Assembly: GCF_011745365.1 (NCBI RefSeq)
Contig: NW_024468913.1
Span: 4,092,001-4,156,000 of the forward strand
Direction: 5' to 3'
DNA: 64,000 nucleotides
DNA from: Cryphonectria parasitica EP155
Taxonomy: Eukaryota; Ascomycota; Sordariomycetes; Diaporthales; Cryphonectriaceae
Each line of letters opens with the position of its first letter. The first letter of the stretch is position 1. Below are positions 56,786 to 64,000 of the stretch, piece after piece. The translations under genes and the position numbers were made by a program. Below the pieces are notes generated by a model that saw only the letters and a program-made list of their open reading frames with translations, made no database searches and had not been told where the DNA came from.

Positions 56786-59700
56786 TTAAAATGCAGGCGC
56801 CTGTTTCCAGACAGGCAAGGAGCGCAAGTTCCGTCTGTCAAAATCCACCTTCCCTTTACTGTCGACCCAAGCTCCCTCGTCAGTAGCCTCAATGCCATCC
56901 GCAGCCAGAGAATCAATCTCCTTTCTGCTGAGACCATATTGATCCTTTGGTAGCCAGACAATGGGCGTGCTCGACTTCAGGCTCGGCTTCTTGTATGCCC
57001 CCTGGATTTGATCATCCGTATATTGCGGTGGTGGGTCAGTCTCGGCAGCTGTGTGGCGCAAGAACGCCCTCATAGCCTTCTGGGATGCATAGACATGTGG
57101 TTCAAAGAACCGGGCCACAGGATCCAAAACCTTGTGAGGTATGTGGACCTCACGTCCAAGCTGCTGAATGCGGGAGCTATCGTGTAATTCGGCCTCCTCT
57201 TGGGCCCTTCCCTCCTCTACGGCTGCCAAGAGAGGCTCTTGTTGGGGATCTCTTTCGCCTGCATCCTCGGAAATCAAGTTGTCGGGGAAATGGTCTTCCA
57301 GGGGGTTGAGATAGCGGTTGGTGAGGACGTTGTATGCAATTGTTCCAAAGAAAAGAATCAAGGTTATGATCGAAGGTCCTGTTGCCTTACGAAGCCCGAA
57401 GAGCCCGATGAGACACAACTCGCCGATATACACTCCTGCAAGAATTTGCTGCAGTGCACGTGTATAACACTTGCCTTTGGATTCGATCTTGGGCTGGATC
57501 ACAAAAAGAAGGTTGTACTATGGGCATATGGATGTTAGTATTTGGCGATATCGAAATGTTCCTTCATTCCTTCTCGAGCTATTACCGCGGAAATCTAACA
57601 ATCATTCTGCACGCTCGGGACCAACGTACCTTGTAGCTGCAGTAGAACAAAAAGAGCCCTACGGTCGCAAAGCCGAGGACGAGAGGTGAGATGCAGCTAT
57701 ACACCAGGGCGATGATGATAAAGTTGGTGAACTTGGGGTAAACTTTACCCCAGCCGATGCCCTTGAGACTGGTGTACTGCTGATATTTATCTCGTGGGGT
57801 TTTGTAGATGAACATCTCGAACAAGACATACTCGAAGAGGTCTGACCAGTTCATAATGTTCTTAGTCGAGGATGCGAGCCCTTGTAGGATAAAGTACGTG
57901 AGGTAAAAGTTGGACGACTTGGGAATGTTGTCGGCGAGCAGCTGGGGTATGTGATGCGGCTCGTTGATGATCTTTGGGATGAATGCAGTAGCTGAAGAAC
58001 TCAGGGCAGTCACTAGGAAAACCTGTATGATCTGGAAGGCATAATACCACGCCTGGACTTGGAGCTCAGCAGAGACAGTTGTTGGCTCCCCAGATGCTTT
58101 GGCAATTTCTACACCAGGGACCCGTTAGTTGGACATAGAAGAAGCGGCCTGGGCCAGTCGAATACTACTTACTCCTCATGATGTTCGGTACGTACGACGC
58201 GAGCAGACTTGTGAGAAAGGGGGGGAGAAACCCAGTCAAAAGGCCTAGCACGGGTTCGGGAAGATCCTTGATCCAGCCAAGCAGTTCGAAGCTGGCGAGG
58301 TAATTGACATTCGAGATCGTGCCCACGATAGCGGTCGGGATGGACCAAAAGATGATCAAGAGCGCAATGAAAATGTTGGCAACTGACTTTTTCGACAGGC
58401 GTTCGGCTTGAGGTATGGCCAGATTAGTCCAGATAACCTCACTCGGAGCGACGCCAATGAGTCTAGACTGGATAGTAAGGTTGGGCGGAACGGGAAGCCG
58501 GAGCTTGGACTCCCCACGGTATGCCCTTTGGGCGGCTGACTGATCAGTGTACTCCACAAAGACGGCACAGCGAGTGTGACCCTGTGCCCCTTGGCTTGTG
58601 TATGTTTCTCTTTTTTCATTGACTTTTTGGACTGCCTCCTTGACACCACCTCGCAGATGATCGATCAGATCGGATGCGGCCCCGGCGATGTAATAAGTCC
58701 TCTCGCGTGGACGGGCGGTTTCCACATCAACCTCTGGCGGAGGCTCATCGTCCGTGGAAGAAGCAGCCTTCCCCGAATCCGTGGTCTTCTTGGTAGCATG
58801 TCTGACAAATGAGACCTCTGCATACTCCAGCTTCGCTACTTTGTCATCTCGGGATGTCACAGCATCATCAAGAGTCTTCGTCTTGGTGATGACCCACTGA
58901 GACCTCGCTTCATCGCCGAACGTAGACTGTGCATCGACATCTGATGAAGCACCCTTGGGAGGATCGAGGTGGAGAACTGTACGCGAGGAGAGACGAGACG
59001 CATTGGCCCGGGACAGGTACCAGGCTTGGCGGAGTCCGATCAGCCAGATGCGCTCTCTGGCGATCACAAACATGACAAAACCAAAGTACAGCCAGGCGAC
59101 CACGGCATGTGCGTAGAGTCGATTCTTATCATGCACATTGCCGAGACCCAGCCTGTCTAGCTGGGAAGCATCGCCACCACCCGTGGCGTTGACGGGAAAT
59201 AAGATTGGCCAAGTAATGCAGACGCCGACAAAACACGTGAAGATGGTGGTCCTCAGAAACCGGAGATACAGGTAGGCATCAAGGGTGGAATGCTCAAGCA
59301 CAAATTTGTCATCCAGCTGCCTAATGGTCCTCAACCATTCGAAGCGTTTCAGGCTGGAAATTGGTGTCCGGTCTCTGATGCACACACAAAAAGACACACA
59401 GTCAGCATGGCGCTACCGAAGGACATACCTATTGCCCCCCCCCCCCCCCAAGACGGCACACATGGACTTACTTTTCAGGTATCACATCAATGTAGGTCCT
59501 TGGCGAGTAGATTCTGCGGAATGGCCTTTTGATAATCACAAAAACCAGCAAGAGCAGGACAGCACTTGTCAAGGATGGCACTAGGGCAGCCAAAATGGCA
59601 GGAAGAGAGGCTGACGTTTCTGACTGGAAAGCACACCATCAGTCTTTGACATGTTGTTTACAATGCGTGATGCTATATTTGAAAATATTCATCAACGATC

Positions 59701-59823
59701 TCTCGGGACACTTACGTCTTTGCTGGCTGTGTCGTTCTTCAAAGACGACATCGACATCAGAGAGCCAACATGGTCAGCCTTCCAGCCGCCGGCGGCAGGA
59801 AGCAGAAAGGGCTGCTGATCCAT
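56786..59823 (-). CDS. CSC1/OSCA-like calcium-permeable stress-gated channel (DUF221/RSN1_7TM)
   Basis: Five exons (59823..59716, 59623..59472, 59374..58173, 58108..57630, 57517..56786) give 890 aa with phases 0, 2, 1, 0. TM0 (LPAILAALVPSLTSAVLLLL) is followed by the family loop YSPRTYIDVIPEKDRTPI, two helices, a long charged cytosolic loop (Ser/Asp-rich insert around TKKTTDSGKAASSTDDEPPPE) with ERTYYIAGAAS and RCAVFVEYTDQSAAQRAYR (RNA-recognition-like domain), then PSEVIWTNLAI and the 7-TM core (SVANIFIALLIIFWSIPTA, NIMRKIAKASGEPTT, WSDLFEYVLFEMF). Such proteins are mechanically or osmotically gated cation channels at the plasma membrane or endomembranes. The C-terminus is hydrophilic and ends GAWVDSKGKVDFDRRNL. 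Confidence 0.9.
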
Positions 59824-60469
59824 GATCAATAGCGGTGGAGTCGCTAAACAAGGCTGGAGTCGAAAAATTGATGCATGCCACTGACTATGGAGTGTGGAAG
59901 GGGAAATACACACAAAGTGGGAAGTGCGAGTGAGAATGGATGGAGAGGCAGCAGGAGCAGCAGAGACGACAAAAAGTGACGTTGCAGCCTGGACTTGTTC
60001 ATACTTGCCAGGAATCAGGATTGCGCCTACCCCAGCCACTGCACTACAGTACAGACAAGCCACTGCACCAGACCCTAACCCTGCCAACGTCACTTCAAAA
60101 AGATAGAAGGGCCACCCTCCTTTATCTAGAGCTTAAACTGTCTGTGTGATCCTTCCGAAAACATTTCAAAAAAACGAGCTCTGAAGCTTGATTGCAGATC
60201 TATCTATATGCTTGCGCCTAGTTTTTGTCAAATCCGAAATCCTTAAATCCTTCTTTGTAAAGGAAAGAAAATATCGAGACAAGGAAAACACCTTTCCATT
60301 CTTCCAAAACCAGCAGACTGAAGAAGCAACACCTGGTCACCACAACCTGTCCTCCTCGTCGGATGTGCCCGCCATCCGGATCTCAACCCTCTGCTGAGGT
60401 AGTACATGTGTTACAGATATCAAACATGCTTTTCTGGTCTCTTCATAAGACCTCCGGCTTACACGCATC
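59824..60469. other. Intergenic, no gene seen
   Basis: This is the upstream region of the channel gene and 3' flank of the next minus-strand gene. No coding pattern is seen. Confidence 0.5.
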
Positions 60470-61344
60470 TCAATACCACGTCGGGGTGACAGACCAGTGG
60501 CGAAGCATTGTCGCGACTGCAGAATTCCACTCGTATTCGAAACACCGAGCCAGCTGATCTACCTCTTCAGCCGTGGGAGCCCGACCTCCCCACATCTCGA
60601 GCCTTGACGCCTCCAGCACAGAGTACGTTGATACTAGGTTGCTGTGCCCTTCTATCAGCCAGCCACTCCTCTGTCTACTAAAACGCGAGACTCTGGTTGT
60701 CACCGCGAATACGCCCATCCATCCACTGGACAAGTGGCGGGTCGCTACTCGACCAGTAGGGAAGGAGAAGAAAAATCGGGTTCACGTACTCATCAACTAT
60801 CTTTCGAAGGCAGAGCCAGGCCATATTCCAGCTGCGATTGCTCTCTGGGTCATTCCGTACTCGGGCCTGCGCGTCCGCCAGGATGTCGCCGCAGAAGGGG
60901 TAGCTCCTCGTGAGGCCCCTCAGTTCCGTGAGGAACTGGTTGCTGCTGACATAGTAGCTCCAAGCCTCTGTCATCGGCCCCTGGAAGGCCACGGCGTCAT
61001 TCTCATTCTCACACGTGGCGGCAACACGCTCGATCCTGACAAGCTCCGTCAACGTGTTTATAGAGTGAGATTGCAGGGATTCGATCATTCGATGGAGGGA
61101 TCGCTGTGAAGAAGAAAACGCCTTGTCAGTTGTCCATATCAACTCTCAGAACCAACTTTCTATCATCTCTTGCCGCCATATCTCTTTGGCTTTCTCTCCC
61201 TTCTCCATGCTGGAAATGGGGCCCAAGATGATGGCCCGCGAGTGCAATCGCCTAGGATCCGTTGGTGGCAAGGTAGATGCGCACCTGAGCTCCCTTATCC
61301 TTCTTGCTCCCATGAGACCCACGACTAGAACGAGAGGAAGACAT
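60470..61344 (-). CDS. Small hypothetical protein
   Basis: I do not recognise this protein. A likely three-exon model (61344..61285, 61103..60727, 60677..60470) gives 214 aa. Exon 1 encodes a Ser/Arg/Lys-rich start (MSSSRSSRGSHGSKKDKGAQ) before a GTGCGC donor. Exon 2 is helical and aromatic, with RSLHRMIESLQSHSINTLTE and WNMAWLCLRKIVDEYVNP. Exon 3 continues SGWLIEGHSNLVSTYSVLEA and ends VTPTWY. The second intron would be only 49 bp with an ordinary GTGGAT donor; an acceptor three bases further is equally in phase. No signal peptide or transmembrane helix is seen. Both downstream exons have coding-like composition, but the gene is predicted only. Confidence 0.5.
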
Positions 61345-63746
61345 TGTGGCAAAGGTCTTCCAAATTTCTTGGAGCGTTTGGGCTTGTTGTAAGTGCAGTC
61401 GGGCAGTAGCGCGAAAGGCTGATTTCAGAGGACGAGTTATCACAGCTAATGTGTTTGGTGTCAATAACTTACACTGAAATTCCGTGAGAAGCCCTTCTTT
61501 TATAAGTTATTTATATACACATACATACGTACGAAGCATACTAATATGCCCAGATGCCATCTATTAGCACCGCCTCAAATACTCGCCACGAGCCTCGCAG
61601 AGCCTCTGAGGTCTTTACAGTCACTTCTGCAACAGTCAGAGGAACGAGGAGCAAAGCTGGGATCGTGTGGGTCCCTGTCCAGCTGGGGGCCACGCGAAAC
61701 GAGAATAAACATCCCATGGCAAATCCGAGAGCCGTACTGGGAGTGCAGCCATGGTGAGGTGGGCTAGGCATGGGTGCCCGTACGCAGTCTTCGTCCTTCC
61801 ACTGCCTCACTTGTTCCTAAATTGGAAATTCTGGCACCCGTCAACCAGCGAATCAAATAATCGAACGCCCAATAAGGAAGGAAAATCATACATGACGCTA
61901 AGGTAAAAAAGAAAAAAGCCCCTCTCCGCTATATCTGCGCGCACAATCCAGGAGTTCCCGAAGGATCGGACCGGATAGGGCAGAGCCGCAGATGACAGCG
62001 CCCCGTAGGAGGCAGCAGCAAGTCATGCCAGGACATCCCCGTTCCCTGCCTCCTTGACGGGGCTGAAATGCTCATCTCCCACGTGGGATAGTACAGCAGT
62101 GCTGTCAAAGGCGTGCGGCTGATGCTGAAACTTGGGGTGGAGACGAGAGAGGTTCTTTGCCTCGCGTGTGTTTGTGGGCATTGGTGTGGGTATGTTGAGG
62201 GCATGCTTCTAGAATTCCCAGCTGAAGGGTCATGGGGATCCGACCGAACCGGGCCTTTTACAGATCGAAAACAGATCATCAGCTGTGCAATGATTCCCTC
62301 GGCCTTCGACCTGTGAGCTGCCTCCGTATTCGAAGATCTCAGGACGCAAGAATATTCTGGCAGTCATACAGAGAGTGACGGGCACAGGGATTGACACACA
62401 GCAGGTGGGGTGACTACACCATCCAAAGACCGCTGCCTAGAACCTCAGTGCAGCCGGCGCACTAGACGAGGAGCTTGAAAATGACGTACTACTCAAACAA
62501 TGGGACAGATTGAGCAGAAGGATGGATGGACAGAGGGGGGAAGAGGGGGCAGCGTCTCGCTCCAGAAGGCTCGGGATCCGGATTGTCGTCGTTCCATTCT
62601 TACATGCGCCGTGAGGGAGGGTCACGCGCCGGACTGCTGCAGCCTGCAGAGGTAGAAGATCAAAACTTTGCAAGAGGAGTATGAACACACCCCACGCGCT
62701 CCCATGGGATGGGGGATGATGGAGAACATTCCAGTCATTCCATCAAGGTTTGCATAGCCCTCTCTCTTTTGGGAGAAACCCTGTTTCACCGGAGACTGGC
62801 CAGTCGAAAGCGACTCGGTGGCGTTCACCTTGTCCCAGGACTCGATAGGCTCACAGTGGGATGTATGCGTGTGTGTGTTTGTGTGTGGTAGGCGAGAGCA
62901 CACAATTCCCACCTCAATAAAGAACCTCGGCTTTTTTCTCTTCAATAGGGGTGGAAACAAGAGCTTCTCACTGGTCAATATGTTTGATTACGTTAAGAGA
63001 TATATTTTGGGACGTGTTTGACTAATGAAAAGGCGGTATAGTCTTCCCTGCTTCTGGCAACAACAAGCGTGTGGGTATGTCTGGGTAAGAAAGAGTTTGG
63101 CGCAAGTCAGCCTTGTAGGGCTGCAGGCAAGCTCTCTGCCTGGCACTGGCACCACGAACGTGCATGCATAACACCGGGGTATATGCGTCATCTTTTTTTT
63201 TTTTTTTTTTCGCGTTCGTCTCACCCAACCCGGAACTAGAAGTGCTCGGTCTGCGTGCATACTCCGGCGGATCCAGCCAGCCAGGATTGTGCGGATCTGC
63301 CGTGAGACTCCGCGGACCAGCTGCGCCGTCTACGATTGGTCTTCATAGAGGCCCTTCATTTTTGTCATTCGGCATTACCGTTTCCACACACACACGTTAT
63401 GCTACGCATACAGACACGATCTAAAAGGACCCTGGGACAATGAGATTTTAGGCTCTCGTGTGGTGACTCTTGCGAGCCCGATGATCCGGGTCATATGTCC
63501 GTCCCACAGCGGGTGGATGGCAATTACTTGCTGGCGGGTTCGCAGGCCGCTGTTCCCTGGACTTGCCGTCATCCCACGATGATCCACGAGGACCTGTCAG
63601 GCATGCAACACATGCATATACGGAGGCCACTTGATCGTCATGGCGTGGGGGGTGTCGCTTAGCTCTGCGATATCCGGCACTGCGGCCTTTCCATTTCTGC
63701 TCTATCGTCTCCCAAATAGGAGCCAGAGCGAGGCGACTAGCTGTTT
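61345..63746. other. Intergenic, no gene seen
   Basis: In these 2.4 kb, short frames lack any family pattern. A T-run occurs at 63190-63210 and a GT-rich patch near 62865-62890. Confidence 0.5.
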
Positions 63747-64000
63747 CTATGCCTGGTGCTCATCGTGTCCTTCTGAACCTGCCGTGTGTCCAAACACAGG
63801 GTCGTCGGCCTCGCTACCATGGGTGTCCTCGTCATCATCCTCACCGACGAAGTCTTCACTCTCCAGGCTGTCGCCTTTGATAGCCAGAGTCCACAGCCAC
63901 CCTAACAAAGCCACGCCGCCAAACAGGCCCCAAGCGAGGAGTTCGCCTTTGGGACGGATACGTGCCGAGAGCGTGAACACGGCCCCAGAGGTGAAAGGTC
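63747..64000 (-). CDS. C-terminal end of an unidentified membrane protein (runs off right edge)
   Basis: The last 84 codons of a minus-strand gene are visible, ending at TAG 63747-63749. They read PFTSGAVFTLSARIRPKGE, then one hydrophobic helix (LLAWGLFGGVALLGWLWTLAI), then an acidic tail (VGEDDDEDTHGSEADD). The pattern of a basic loop, last helix and acidic cytosolic tail suits a polytopic transporter, but the family cannot be named from this fragment. Codon use is like neighbouring genes and the frame is open to the window edge. Confidence 0.6.
   Translation of the reverse strand, partial: PFTSGAVFTLSARIRPKGELLAWGLFGGVALLGWLWTLAIKGDSLESEDFVGEDDDEDTHGSEADDPVFGHTAGSEGHDEHQA

Overview
The window is nuclear DNA of a filamentous ascomycete (Pezizomycotina, most likely a Sordariomycete; I cannot name the species). 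The evidence is the short phase-consistent spliceosomal introns (about 45-220 bp, GT..AG, often with a CTAAC or CTGAC branch site), G/C-rich third codon positions, long A/T- and pyrimidine-rich intergenic DNA, and fungus-specific gene families. I see no operons, CRISPR arrays, rRNA or tRNA genes, or intact transposons. All multi-exon models were spliced by eye; exon phases were checked arithmetically and close in every complete model.

Layout. 1-3.8 kb: the start of a secreted DUF3237 protein and a monocarboxylate-type MFS transporter. 4.5-8.1 kb: a long acidic, polyQ/poly-D/S-rich reading frame cut by one in-frame TAG, with an unrecognised C-terminal domain; this is the oddest locus in the window. 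8.7-16.5 kb: a six-exon siderophore-type MFS transporter, an uncharacterised fungal-family protein, and a CRH-type GH16 cell-wall transglycosylase with a transmembrane tail. 16.5-30.4 kb is gene-poor: a secreted NTF2-like protein, a two-EF-hand calmodulin-like protein, a butanediol-type dehydrogenase and a SAM methyltransferase. 30.4-34.7 kb: a glutamine-synthetase-like gamma-glutamyl ligase, divergent from a short-chain dehydrogenase. 35.2-39.5 kb: a divergent pair that forms the core of the methylcitrate cycle (2-methylisocitrate lyase and 2-methylcitrate synthase, both with mitochondrial presequences). 40.1-48.1 kb: an 11-exon DUR3-like urea transporter, glucosamine-6-phosphate N-acetyltransferase, and a large membrane-anchored GH3 beta-glucosidase. 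49.5-56.5 kb: a secreted putative glycosidase, an allantoate-permease-type MFS transporter and a GH105 hydrolase without signal peptide, which together look like a glycan uptake and degradation locus. 56.8-64 kb: a CSC1/OSCA-like channel, a small hypothetical gene, and the C-terminus of an unidentified membrane protein.

How the genes fit together. The clearest functional unit is propionyl-CoA detoxification at 35-39.5 kb; its shared promoter carries two CCTCGG motifs in opposite orientation. The second candidate unit is the hydrolase-transporter-hydrolase locus at 49.5-56.5 kb, with clustered CreA-type sites upstream of the GH105 gene. The DUR3-like gene has a run of GATA sites upstream, as expected for nitrogen-repressed transport. 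The remaining genes look like independent housekeeping or accessory genes.
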